Shown piece by piece: positions 42,970-51,248 of a stretch of 52,085 bases of DNA. Position 1 is the stretch's first letter. Every line of letters starts with the position of its first letter. Below the pieces are notes generated by a model that was given only the letters and a program-made list of their open reading frames with translations, was not told the DNA's origin and did not search any database. The DNA comes from Prevotella sp. (GTDB taxonomy: Bacteria; Bacteroidota; Bacteroidia; Bacteroidales; Dysgonomonadaceae). A program made the position numbers and the translations under genes. The stretch covers positions 1 to 52,085 of the forward strand of contig JAITVH010000082.1 in assembly GCA_031285905.1 (NCBI GenBank), in the 5' to 3' direction.

Positions 42970-43018
42970 AAGGTCTCAGACCTTTTTATTATTTTGGTAT
43001 GTATAAGAAATAAAGGTA
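42970..43018 (-). promoter_or_regulatory. Promoter-like region and palindrome before the RNA ligase gene
   Basis: Minus strand TACCTTTA at 43011-43018 is one base from the -7 consensus and has a TTTG about 23 bases upstream. AAGGTCTCAGACCTT (42970-42984) is a 15-base palindrome in the leader, able to form a hairpin or an operator. The rest of the 228-base gap shows nothing else. Confidence 0.4.
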
Positions 43019-43173
43019 GTTATATTATAAAAGAATATCATCAAATACTTTTGTTCACTTATACATATCTTTTACCCTACAAAAATATTCTCTCGGATTT
43101 TCTAAAATCGGGAACATATCCCGTATTAACCAAACAATTACATGACCTCAATTTTAAAAGGATTAATTACTCA

Positions 43174-43959
43174 TTATATATTAAAGAATCGTTTTGTATT
43201 CTTATATGTTTGTTCAGCTAAATCTTCCATATCTTCATCCAGATGATAGGCCAGTTCATCCAGAATATGTACCAGATACCTGGGTTCGTTGCGTCCGTCC
43301 TTTGGCTTATCCTCCAGGTTACGCGGAGTAAGGAATGGCGCATCGGTCTCAATCATCAGTTTATCTTGCGGAATCAACTTAACTAAATCTATCAGATGCT
43401 TACCTCTGCGTTCATCGCATATCCACCCTGTGATGCCGATATGGCACCCTAGCCCTAGATATGCCAGCAGTTCTTCTTTCCGTCCTGTAAAGCAGTGGAC
43501 AACCATATGGCTTATATCATTCTTATACTTTTCAAGGATTCTATAAAAATCTTCAAAAGCATCCCTTTCATGTAAAAATAACGGAAGCCCGGTTTCACAT
43601 GCCAGTTGAATCTGCGCCTCGAAATACTTGCGTTGTAGATCCCGGGGCGAGAAGTCCCGGTTATAATCCAGTCCGCATTCACCAATGGCAACCACACAAT
43701 CCTGTTTTGCCAGCTTTTCCAGATTCTTAATTGTTTCCGGCGTGCATGATTTTGCATCATGTGGGTGTATTCCGGCTGTGCTATACAACTTTCCGGGATA
43801 TTTCGATGCATATTTTGCAGCAATGATGCTGCTCCTTTCACTTGTCCCCGTTATTATCAACGGGCTAACTCCCGCATCAATTGCGGATTGTACTACCTGT
43901 TCCCGATCTTCATTAAATGACCGATGCATCAGGTTAATTCCTATATCTATAATTTTCAT
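43174..43959 (-). CDS. tatD: TatD-family metal-dependent hydrolase (DNase)
   Basis: 261 residues, TIM-barrel metallohydrolase: start IIDIGINLMHRSF (normally HxH; here the first His is Asn, INLMH), AIGECGLDYNRD, LPLFLHERDA, VVHCFTG, IGITGWICDERRG and IETDAPFLTPR. TatD proteins act as 3'-5' exonucleases or DNases in repair and RNA turnover. It lies between KptA and the RNA ligase on the same strand, though separated by 238- and 229-base gaps. The N-terminal form GINLMH is typical of the Tat-D subgroup. Confidence 0.9.
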   Translation of the reverse strand: MKIIDIGINLMHRSFNEDREQVVQSAIDAGVSPLIITGTSERSSIIAAKYASKYPGKLYSTAGIHPHDAKSCTPETIKNLEKLAKQDCVVAIGECGLDYNRDFSPRDLQRKYFEAQIQLACETGLPLFLHERDAFEDFYRILEKYKNDISHMVVHCFTGRKEELLAYLGLGCHIGITGWICDERRGKHLIDLVKLIPQDKLMIETDAPFLTPRNLEDKPKDGRNEPRYLVHILDELAYHLDEDMEDLAEQTYKNTKRFFNI

Positions 43960-43967
43960 AATTTTTT

Positions 43968-44157
43968 ATTTTAACTAAAAAGTAACAAAGGTGACAGTAA
44001 CCGGCCCCTCCTTGCCTCCCCAGGGGGAGGAATATAAAAATGATACCCTTATTTCTCAATTCCCCCTCCGGGGGTTAGGGGGCCTTTAACTAAAAAGTAA
44101 CAGATGTAACACTTTTTACCGTCTTTTTCATACTGACAGCTAATGGCTAAAATCTAA
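43968..44157. repeat. Nested intergenic repeats before the tatD gene
   Basis: A TTTTAACTAAAAAGTAACAA element directly before the tatD start, then a mutually inverted pair of CCTCC/GGAGG blocks (44010-44085: GCCCCTCCTTGCCTCCCC ... CCCCTCCGGGGGTTAGGGGG), a second copy of the element (44086-44117) and AGCTAATGGCTAAAATCTAA. Same parts as at 541-610, 14364-14775 and 15931-16098. Confidence 0.8.
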
Positions 44158-44197
44158 ATATCATATAGATAAGCTTTCTAAAAACTTATCAATATTT

Positions 44198-44740
44198 TTA
44201 CTCCGATATATATTTCACATCCACATAATCAGTCAGCCAAACGCCATTGTCGGACTGGTAAAACAAAATACCGTCTTTGTGCATCTTGCCTGCCATGATG
44301 ATGAGTATTGCCGGTTTGCCATGCCGTGAACCAACTTTTGTTGCCGTTTCTTTATCATTGCTCAAATGAACATGCTGACGGTTACCTTTTACAATACCCT
44401 GTTTCATAATCGAAGAAAGGAAACGTGTTGCCGTTCCATGATACAGGAATTCGGGAGGTTCCACAGGCGATAAAGCCAGATCTATATCTATCGAATGGCC
44501 TTGGTTAGCCCTGATCTTATTCCGCTTTTCATTGAATGAATAACGCTGTTTGTCATTCGTTTCCACAATCTCGATCAGATCTTCCATCAAAAAATGATAA
44601 CGGTGTTTTTTACATTTCTCAATAAGTTCTTTTACATTCGCCCAACCGTTTTCGTCGAGCTCTATTCCTATTTTCTCCGGATCGTGCCTAAGTACAAGGC
44701 TCAGGAATTTGCCAATCCGTTTTTTATCTTGTTCTGTCAT
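44198..44740 (-). CDS. kptA: RNA 2'-phosphotransferase (KptA/Tpt1)
   Basis: 180 residues. Transfers an internal 2'-phosphate of RNA to NAD+, giving ADP-ribose 1'',2''-cyclic phosphate and nicotinamide. Visible: SLVLRHDPEKIGIELDENGW with Arg and His of the catalytic set, LYHGTATRFLSSIMKQG, and HVHLSNDKETATKVGSRHG with the other Arg. Usual family length. Its start is one base from the stop of the AAA-M41 gene, so it belongs to the same operon. A 2'-phosphate arises when a fungal/plant type ligase seals 2',3'-cyclic ends; the bacterial substrate is not known. Confidence 0.94.
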   Translation of the reverse strand: MTEQDKKRIGKFLSLVLRHDPEKIGIELDENGWANVKELIEKCKKHRYHFLMEDLIEIVETNDKQRYSFNEKRNKIRANQGHSIDIDLALSPVEPPEFLYHGTATRFLSSIMKQGIVKGNRQHVHLSNDKETATKVGSRHGKPAILIIMAGKMHKDGILFYQSDNGVWLTDYVDVKYISE

Positions 44741-44741
44741 T

Positions 44742-46784
44742 TTAATTATATTTTTCTACCAACCCTTTTAAGTGATTACGGTAGAACAGATGTTCGGCAT
44801 CTTCAATAATTTCACTTATATCGAAATCAACGGCATATTGCCTGACGAATTCTTTTACCTGTTCTTTTGTCAATGTACGTTTATCACTCAAATAATCGGC
44901 CATCTTGATTAATAATTTTTCTTGTTTCTTCAATGTCTCTTCGGCTAACTGCTCAGCCTTTACAAGCAATTCTCTGGCATCCTTATTTACGGTTTCACTA
45001 CTGTTATCAAAGATCACAGTAGGTGTACCGTTCATGTTCTCATTGCCGAAAGAAACCCTCATCTCTCCCATTCCGCAGATATACAATACATAAGTTGCCA
45101 GTTGTGTAGCTTTACTCAGGTCGGAGCTGGAACCAACAGTAACATTTTCTTCCCCGAAGATAATGCGTTCGGCTACAAATCCACCCAATAGCACAGCCAA
45201 ACGGTTTGTTATCTCCTTTTTGGAAATATAATTCCATTCGGGACGAGCCAGGACAAAGCCATCGCTATTGCTGTCGGCAGTGACAGAAAACACCACTTCG
45301 GGAATTGTTTTCATCAATACGGATGAAAGAATTGCATGTCCGCTTTCGTGTACAGCGACAATCGCCTGTTCATCATTCTGTTTTTCCTGACGGAGCTTAC
45401 CCAATACCAATGGTTGTTGGTCGATAATATAATGAATGGAATTTCCATTTTTCAAAAAATCGATCTGCAACGCTGCACTATCTTTTTCAGAAGCTCTTTC
45501 ATTTATGGTAAAGAGAATCGATTCGGCTTCAAATCCATCCAGGTATATTTCGTTCAGTATCTTGCCCAAACGGGTATTCACTATCTGATGAACAGTGGTA
45601 AACAAAGGGCGGCTTCCCTGTGTAGGATATACCCCTTCTTCATAGATCAATTGCTCTACCTTCTGGTCAAATAACATCTCTAAACCATAAGTATCAGCCA
45701 CTTTCTTTTTCACTTTATCCAGTTCCAGGCGGATAATTCCATAAAATGATTTCTCATCGAAAGCCGGATAGATAATATGGTTGTTCCCCAAACGGGCAAT
45801 TTGTTCGCTACGAAAACGGTTGAGCAAAGCCTGCTTCACCTCTGTTACAGTTATCTCTGTCGACTGACGGTGAAACTCGTTTGCGCTCATATCAGGATTG
45901 AAGTTGCGGCTCATCGTATATACCTCATCCAGATTTCCCATAACGAATATCAATGATTTGCTACAGTCTACGGTTTTAGGTTTCAACGATGCTTTATACA
46001 GATAGATGAGGTAATCGACTATCTGGTCGCCATCCATTTCATTCAGCTTTTTCTGTAGGTCATTTTTTACCAGAAACAGGTGATCGACCATATTAAAAAT
46101 GGAATTCAGTTCGTTTTCAGAGACAAAAAGAGTCTTTTCACCTTTCTTGTCCTTTTTCGCCTCCGGCTTATTGTCAGGATTCACTATATCCCAGTATATA
46201 TCTTCGTTTTCGGTGATATATCCTTTTTCAACTTCCACCCCCTTATATAATACCAGATCCAGTTTCTTGATCAGCTTGCCGAACCAGCTCATATTGTATT
46301 CGAAATTTATAACATCGAACTTACCGCAATCGAGCAAATCCCATATGGCACGGATAGAAGCGCGGTCTATTTCTTCCTGGTCTTCATTGATCGTCCTTGC
46401 CAGCTGGAATTCATCGAGCCCGATAATGAATGGCTCACCATCACAGTTATCATAAATATCTTTGAATGAATCCTGAATATCATAATACTGGCCTGAGCAT
46501 TCCCCAAGGTCGAAACGGAAATAATGTTCAGTATATCCGATCAATTCGGTCAGGCGTTTAATTACCGAGGTTTTCCCGATACCTGTCAATCCCCACAGAT
46601 TGATAATAACAGGACGATCCTGCATCTCAGGAAAGAAAAACCAAGGGGTGATATCATTTGCTATCTGGTCTATTACACAGTTAATCCCGATAAACTCTTT
46701 TTTTAATTGATCTATAGCGTTATTCAACACCTCTTTCTTATCGAATAAGTGTTGTCTATATTGTTCTTTATTTATTTGTTCCAT
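44742..46784 (-). CDS. Cytosolic AAA+ ATPase fused to FtsH-type (M41) zinc protease
   Basis: 680 residues, no transmembrane segment. N-terminal AAA+ module of the ClpB/Clp type: Walker A GLTGIGKTS (65-73), Walker B FIIGLDEF (119-126), sensor-1 VMGNLDE (281-287), arginine-finger region LLNRFRSEQ (320-328) and a D2-small-domain-like YPTQGSRPL. The M41 peptidase follows: zinc motif HESGH (479-483) and GSSSDLSKAT with the third ligand Asp. FtsH normally has two membrane helices and a different AAA domain, so this is an unusual combination. It lies between kptA (one base) and prfH (seven bases) and could remove damaged or stalled ribosome-linked proteins (inference). Confidence 0.85.
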   Translation of the reverse strand: MEQINKEQYRQHLFDKKEVLNNAIDQLKKEFIGINCVIDQIANDITPWFFFPEMQDRPVIINLWGLTGIGKTSVIKRLTELIGYTEHYFRFDLGECSGQYYDIQDSFKDIYDNCDGEPFIIGLDEFQLARTINEDQEEIDRASIRAIWDLLDCGKFDVINFEYNMSWFGKLIKKLDLVLYKGVEVEKGYITENEDIYWDIVNPDNKPEAKKDKKGEKTLFVSENELNSIFNMVDHLFLVKNDLQKKLNEMDGDQIVDYLIYLYKASLKPKTVDCSKSLIFVMGNLDEVYTMSRNFNPDMSANEFHRQSTEITVTEVKQALLNRFRSEQIARLGNNHIIYPAFDEKSFYGIIRLELDKVKKKVADTYGLEMLFDQKVEQLIYEEGVYPTQGSRPLFTTVHQIVNTRLGKILNEIYLDGFEAESILFTINERASEKDSAALQIDFLKNGNSIHYIIDQQPLVLGKLRQEKQNDEQAIVAVHESGHAILSSVLMKTIPEVVFSVTADSNSDGFVLARPEWNYISKKEITNRLAVLLGGFVAERIIFGEENVTVGSSSDLSKATQLATYVLYICGMGEMRVSFGNENMNGTPTVIFDNSSETVNKDARELLVKAEQLAEETLKKQEKLLIKMADYLSDKRTLTKEQVKEFVRQYAVDFDISEIIEDAEHLFYRNHLKGLVEKYN

Positions 46785-46791
46785 TGTTTAT

Positions 46792-47412
46792 TTAACTTAA
46801 TCTTTCCTGTATAACCTTTACAGGATTTCCCCGTTGTAAGTTGTTATGATTATTCCAGTTCTTTTGTGCCTCCTGCATGATCTGTTCTTCATTCCATGCC
46901 GAAAGTTTTACCAGTAAGCGTTCGGTTGCCAATTTCTTATTCTGCAATTGTGATCGTTGATCTGATGCTGTTACAGTCAATCCCGAAGGTGCATGTATTG
47001 CCCTGACTGCCGACTCTGTTTTGTTGACATGTTGCCCGCCTGCACCTGATGCCCGCATCGTCTGGTATGTGATATATTTTGTTTCTATATCGCTTAGTTC
47101 CATCGGTGTAAAGGATTTTATTCCGATAAACCAGTTCTTCCGTTTATGAAAAATGCGGTAAGGACTTTGGGCAATCCATTGGACTGTGCCTTCCCATTCG
47201 TCAACTATTTCTTCACACTTATGACCTTCAAGCGATATAATTGCCGAAAATAAAGTACGGTTTATCTCGCCTTCTTCCCGTTCGATCACCTCTGCTGTTA
47301 ATCCCTGTTTTCTAGCTTGTACTACTATTCTTTCCATGACTAATGCTACCACACGGCAACACTCTGCAGGGCCACGGCCAGAGGTGATTTGTAAGTATAT
47401 TTTATTACTCAT
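46792..47412 (-). CDS. prfH: Peptide chain release factor homologue PrfH
   Basis: 206 residues. Catalytic domain of class I release factors with GAGGQ (GGQ at 125-127) inside RASGAGGQHVNKTESAV and the following QRSQLQNKKLA; it lacks the codon-reading domain 2 of RF1/RF2. Known PrfH proteins rescue ribosomes whose decoding centre was cut by ribotoxins, and the paired RtcB repairs the rRNA. Here rtcB lies five bases upstream of the start, so the same pair is present. Part of the five-gene operon. Confidence 0.94.
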   Translation of the reverse strand: MSNKIYLQITSGRGPAECCRVVALVMERIVVQARKQGLTAEVIEREEGEINRTLFSAIISLEGHKCEEIVDEWEGTVQWIAQSPYRIFHKRKNWFIGIKSFTPMELSDIETKYITYQTMRASGAGGQHVNKTESAVRAIHAPSGLTVTASDQRSQLQNKKLATERLLVKLSAWNEEQIMQEAQKNWNNHNNLQRGNPVKVIQERLS

Positions 47413-47417
47413 AACCC

Positions 47418-48821
47418 TTACTCTTTATTCATTCTTACTATCCGCGGCATAAACCTGCCATGAATTTCTACTAGCGATTCCTGTGCCTGCATTATCCTGT
47501 CGATGTCTTTATATGCCAATGGCATCTCTTCTACACTGCCCCCTATCAAAGTAACCTCTTGTTGCGAAAGAAGTTTCTTCAATGCAGATTGTGTGAATTG
47601 CTCTTTTGCCTTCGAGCGCGACATTGCACGGCCAGCACCATGAGATGCTGAATTGAGCGAATCTATTTCACCCTTTCCACAAACCAGATACCCGGCTGTT
47701 GCCATACTCCCCGGTATAAATCCTGCAACGCCTTTGCCTGCCGGAGTTGCTCCTTTTCGATGTACTATCGCATATCGGCTTGTTGCGATTTCTTCCCTCC
47801 ATGCAAAATTGTGATGATTATTCACATTTGCTATTGCCTTTAATCCAAGAGCTTTTGACAGATTGATATGTATCCGTTCGTGACATGCCTGTGCAAAATC
47901 ACCTGCCAGATTCAGATTCATACTCATCCAGTATTCCTGTCCGGTTTCAGTATCAAGTCCGAGCCATGCAAAATGCTGTGCCTCTCTTGGCAACTTACAC
48001 ACTTCTCTTGCAATATCGCTGTAATGCCGTGCAATAGCTGCACCCATACCCCGCGAACCGGAATGCGAGAGTAAAGTCATGTAATTTCCTTGCGGAAGGT
48101 TCAATACATTGTTTTCTGTTAATTCAATGTCACCGAATTCTACAAAGTGGTTTCCTCCACCGGATGAACCTAATTGGCGGACAACTTTTCCGTGAAGCAT
48201 TTTGAGTAGTGGTGTCAGTTGAAAGTCGCTCCTGTCCAGTATCTCATGTTCTTGTGGAAAGCCTAAACATCCATCCATGCCAAAGTGAGTATATTCTTTC
48301 AACGCCCCTTTTATCTGGTGTGAATAGCGTTTCAGATAATCGCTCTTTGCGTCAAATACTGTCAGGCTCATCCTACAACCGATATCTACGCCTACCGCAT
48401 AAGGGATGACTGCATTTTCTACTGCAAGCACTCCTCCGATAGGTAATCCGTAACCGGCATGTGCATCTGGCATTAAAGCCCCGGCAACAGTTACAGGCAG
48501 GCGCATAGCCAGTTCCATCTGTTGTTTTGCCAGACTCTCGATAAACTTACCGCCGTAAGTTTTATAGGATAAAGGTGTATCCAGCAGGTTATAAACAGTA
48601 AACTGCTTGCCTGTCAGGGTTGGAGAAAAATGTTCTGCCAGTTTGCCCCATATTTCGTCACCTTTATATCTTTCAGGGTTGTCCAACAAATCGATCAAAG
48701 TTGTTATAACATCTTCTTTTGTATTGTGCTTGCAGTGCTTGCTTATTGTATTTATCGCTAAACTTCGCGCTATATTGTTGGTATATCCCAGTTTACTTAA
48801 TTCTTTTGGTTGTATGCCCAT
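47418..48821 (-). CDS. rtcB: RNA-splicing ligase RtcB
   Basis: 467 residues. Joins 2',3'-cyclic phosphate (3'-phosphate) RNA ends to 5'-OH ends using GTP and Mn. Visible: MPDAHAGYGLPIG, VDIGCRM with metal-binding Cys149, GGGNHFVEFG (His225), SHSGSRGMG, NNHHNFAW and SHGAGRAMS with the guanylylated His394. The first ~70 residues are an extension compared with the compact archaeal form. It begins inside the end of the upstream basic-protein gene (25-base overlap), so they are co-translated. Confidence 0.95.
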   Translation of the reverse strand: MGIQPKELSKLGYTNNIARSLAINTISKHCKHNTKEDVITTLIDLLDNPERYKGDEIWGKLAEHFSPTLTGKQFTVYNLLDTPLSYKTYGGKFIESLAKQQMELAMRLPVTVAGALMPDAHAGYGLPIGGVLAVENAVIPYAVGVDIGCRMSLTVFDAKSDYLKRYSHQIKGALKEYTHFGMDGCLGFPQEHEILDRSDFQLTPLLKMLHGKVVRQLGSSGGGNHFVEFGDIELTENNVLNLPQGNYMTLLSHSGSRGMGAAIARHYSDIAREVCKLPREAQHFAWLGLDTETGQEYWMSMNLNLAGDFAQACHERIHINLSKALGLKAIANVNNHHNFAWREEIATSRYAIVHRKGATPAGKGVAGFIPGSMATAGYLVCGKGEIDSLNSASHGAGRAMSRSKAKEQFTQSALKKLLSQQEVTLIGGSVEEMPLAYKDIDRIMQAQESLVEIHGRFMPRIVRMNKE

Positions 48822-49564
48822 AATTGTTTTTCTTCGTTATATTCTTCCATTACTTTGTGTAATGGTTTGTTTTGGAGAGGGTTTTCTAAAGGTGGACGGT
48901 AGTACCACTCATCCCTTAGCCAATATCTATATGCTCTCCTTGTTTTTTCTGTTTTCACATATAACTTATTTGTTTCCAGATAAGATTCTATTTCATCTTT
49001 CCTACGTTCGGCATTCCAATTACATTTTTGAATTTTTGTTAACATATTGGGACGTATGCGGATTTCAAAACGCCAAGGCTCGATGAAACGATATCTGGTA
49101 ATCCAAAGCTTAGTATTTGAATAATAAGTCTCGATAGGATAGAAATACCACTTTTCTTTTTCTCCTAAGGTTTTGAATTGCTGTTCTGTTAAATCCAACA
49201 ACATAGGATTACCCCTCTTCCGGTATTTATATTTACCTAAACGCCTTGATCTTACCTTTTTGAATTGCTTATCCTTACTGTATTGAACTATATTTATTTT
49301 ATTTAATATCCCCTGAAAAAAATTAGCTTCATCTCCCCACTTTATACTTTTACTAAGTTCGAAATGACGTTTATATCCCCGTTGTATGGGTACTTCAAGT
49401 TCTTCATACTCCATATTGGATATAATGTGCCACAGGGATCGGAGTTCTTTATATAGGCCTATTATCTCTTTATCTGAAGCAGTTTGTTTACGACGGGCCT
49501 TCCATCTTTTAGGATGGAGATTGCACGACATAATCCAATCCTGCTCTGTTGCAAAATTGTCCAT
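48797..49564 (-). CDS. Basic protein of unknown function leading the rescue operon
   Basis: 255 residues, rich in Arg/Lys and Trp/Tyr (WKARRKQTAS, VRSRRLGKYKYRKRGN, RRAYRYWLRDEWYYRP). No signal peptide, membrane span or zinc motif. The basic, aromatic character suggests RNA or ribosome binding. It is the first gene of the operon, overlaps rtcB by 25 bases, and has its own promoter and long leader. I do not recognise the family; it is a candidate new partner of the PrfH-RtcB repair pathway (inference from position). Confidence 0.75.
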   Translation of the reverse strand: MDNFATEQDWIMSCNLHPKRWKARRKQTASDKEIIGLYKELRSLWHIISNMEYEELEVPIQRGYKRHFELSKSIKWGDEANFFQGILNKINIVQYSKDKQFKKVRSRRLGKYKYRKRGNPMLLDLTEQQFKTLGEKEKWYFYPIETYYSNTKLWITRYRFIEPWRFEIRIRPNMLTKIQKCNWNAERRKDEIESYLETNKLYVKTEKTRRAYRYWLRDEWYYRPPLENPLQNKPLHKVMEEYNEEKQLWAYNQKN

Positions 49565-49842
49565 GACTTAACAATTTGATTGTGATACAGCGCAGCTAAA
49601 CGGATATAATAATCCCTGCAAGCTGATATATCAGCAATTAATAATAAAATTTGATGATGAGCTGAAACTAACCAATGACTATCAACTTTGCAGCCGTAAA
49701 TCGTGATAGATATGTAAATATTGTCAGGTTCATCGTCCCGATAAACCAAATTAGTTTCTGAGTGTTTTGTGTTCTATTTTTTGACCAACATAATTATACC
49801 CTTTCTCTAATTTTTAAGGGTTAGTATTTAATTTTACGGATG
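49565..49842 (-). other. Long 5' leader of the rescue operon
   Basis: About 270 bases lie between the promoter and the ATG at 49564. An open frame starting at TTG 49749 (VYRDDEPDNIYISITIYGCK) overlaps the basic-protein gene by about 100 bases; it might be an upstream open frame but more likely is chance or a remnant. No riboswitch recognised. Confidence 0.35.
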
Positions 49843-49873
49843 CAAATATATAAAGAATTTTTATATTAACAAA
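49843..49873 (-). promoter_or_regulatory. Consensus promoter of the rescue operon
   Basis: Minus strand TTTG (49870-49873), 19 bases, TATATTTG (49843-49850): an exact match to the Bacteroidetes consensus. It is the strongest promoter seen in the window. Confidence 0.75.
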
Positions 49874-49949
49874 TTTTTAGAGCAAAAAGATAGTTAATGA
49901 CACTTTGGCAAGAATATAATATTGGTTTGATGTTTGTTTTACAGTTTGT

Positions 49950-50267
49950 ATGAATGGAAAAATAGAAATTTTAGAGAATGATAAAATTCAGCATATTGAT
50001 GATTTTTATCTGAAGTTTAAGAAAAAGCTTGAGGAAACGCATACATTTCCTAAGGATTATATTTTCAAGTTTATCTTATCAACCAAACAGGATGAGATAG
50101 CAAAATTGTATTCGATTTTTGAGAATTCGAATGCGAGTTTTTCTACAAAAGATAGCAAAAATGGTAAATATTCGAGTATTACAGTAAAAGCTCCGGTAAG
50201 TGATGCAGACGATATTGTAATTTATTATAGGCAAGTGGCTGCCATTGATGGGATAGTGATGCTCTAA
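49950..50267 (+). CDS. DUF493 (YbeD-like) family protein
   Basis: 105 residues, ferredoxin-like ACT-related fold with FPKDYIFKFILSTKQDE, SSITVKAPVSDADDIVIYYRQVA and a final VML, the DUF493 pattern. Small cytosolic protein of unknown role; E. coli YbeD belongs to the same family. Single gene ended by a hairpin terminator. Confidence 0.88.
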   Translation: MNGKIEILENDKIQHIDDFYLKFKKKLEETHTFPKDYIFKFILSTKQDEIAKLYSIFENSNASFSTKDSKNGKYSSITVKAPVSDADDIVIYYRQVAAIDGIVML

Positions 50268-50274
50268 TATTAAT

Positions 50275-50308
50275 AATATTCTCAAAGAAAAACTTCTTTG
50301 AGAATATT
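50275..50308. terminator. Hairpin terminator after the DUF493 gene
   Basis: AATATTCTCAAAGAA and TTCTTTGAGAATATT form a perfect 15-base-pair stem with a four-base loop (50275-50308), between the DUF493 gene and the convergent integrase pseudogene. Confidence 0.9.
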
Positions 50309-50339
50309 TATTTACAATGCAGAAGATAGTTTATCTTTT

Positions 50340-51052
50340 TTATATTTTAGTGATTGAAGAATAGTTCGCTTTAACCTTTTCCATATCTTCTATAATGCTA
50401 TGATCAAGTATTTTTGCATAGTGTTGAGTCATACGGATGGAAGAATGTTTTAACATTTTGGATACATTAGCAATGGATACTCTATTGGCAAGGATTATAG
50501 TTGAGGCAAAACTGTAAACCTGAAAGGTAAACCGGAAGAATTGGTCGTAATTTGCACAAATACAGACTTTTGAGTTGTGATTTTCTTCTTTATTCCACAT
50601 AAATTTGCAATTTCCTTCAGATATTCATTCATCTTTTGATTGGTATGCATAGGCAGAAGTTTGTCACTTCCTAATTTCCTGTATTTACGAATAATACTCA
50701 AAGGAATCTCTAATAATGGAATATTGGCTTCTACATCTGATTTTTGTCTGCTTAGGCGCAGCCACTTTTGCCCGAAACCGTCTTCATATATATTATCAGT
50801 AGTTAAGTTCGCTACATCTATGTAGGCAATGCCCGTGAAACACTGAAAAGCAAAAATATCTCTGACCTCTTCCAGTCTCTCATTATCAAATTGCTTAGAT
50901 AGTAGTTTCTTAATCTCTGGCTCTATCAAAAATTGTTTGTGTACTGGCTTATATGATAATGAGAGTTCATCGAAAGGGTCGTGAGTGATAGTAGTAAATA
51001 AAGGCTGAAGTTTCAACTTAGTTTCAACCGAAAAGACAAAGCAGCTAAGGTT
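50340..51052 (-). pseudogene. Degraded tyrosine recombinase (integrase)
   Basis: Two frames together give the catalytic part of a phage-type integrase: FAFQCFTGIAYIDVANLTTD (Arg box region changed) and, in a second frame, LANRVSIANVSKMLKHSSIR with the Tyr of QHYAKI. Between them the HxxR box is interrupted by about 60 foreign bases that shift the frame. The N-terminal Arm/core-binding part is missing; the frame begins after a TAA with FVFSVETKL-like residues. Non-functional mobile-element remnant. Confidence 0.8.
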
Positions 51053-51248
51053 TTATTCTTAACTGCTTGATAATGAATTGTGGGCGTTGACGGATTTATT
51101 TCTAATCAACTAACCCGTATGCTGTCAGTATATTAGCTATATTGTATTTTTCTCTTTTCACTCGATTTTCACTTTGTTTTGAAAGTGAATTTAAGAGGAC
51201 TTTTCCTTCCTAAGCGATAGTGTAAAGATAGTATTTTTGTTTTTATAT

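Noticed and set aside
42970..42984. Rho-independent terminator at the AAGGTCTCAGACCTT palindrome
   Set aside because: On the + strand no gene reads into it; on the minus strand it precedes the ligase ATG rather than following a gene, so an operator or leader hairpin is likelier.
49462..49749. 95-codon minus-strand frame with TTG start
   Set aside because: It overlaps the start of the basic-protein gene by about 100 bases, uses a TTG, and has no recognisable motif. Kept only as a possible upstream frame in the leader.
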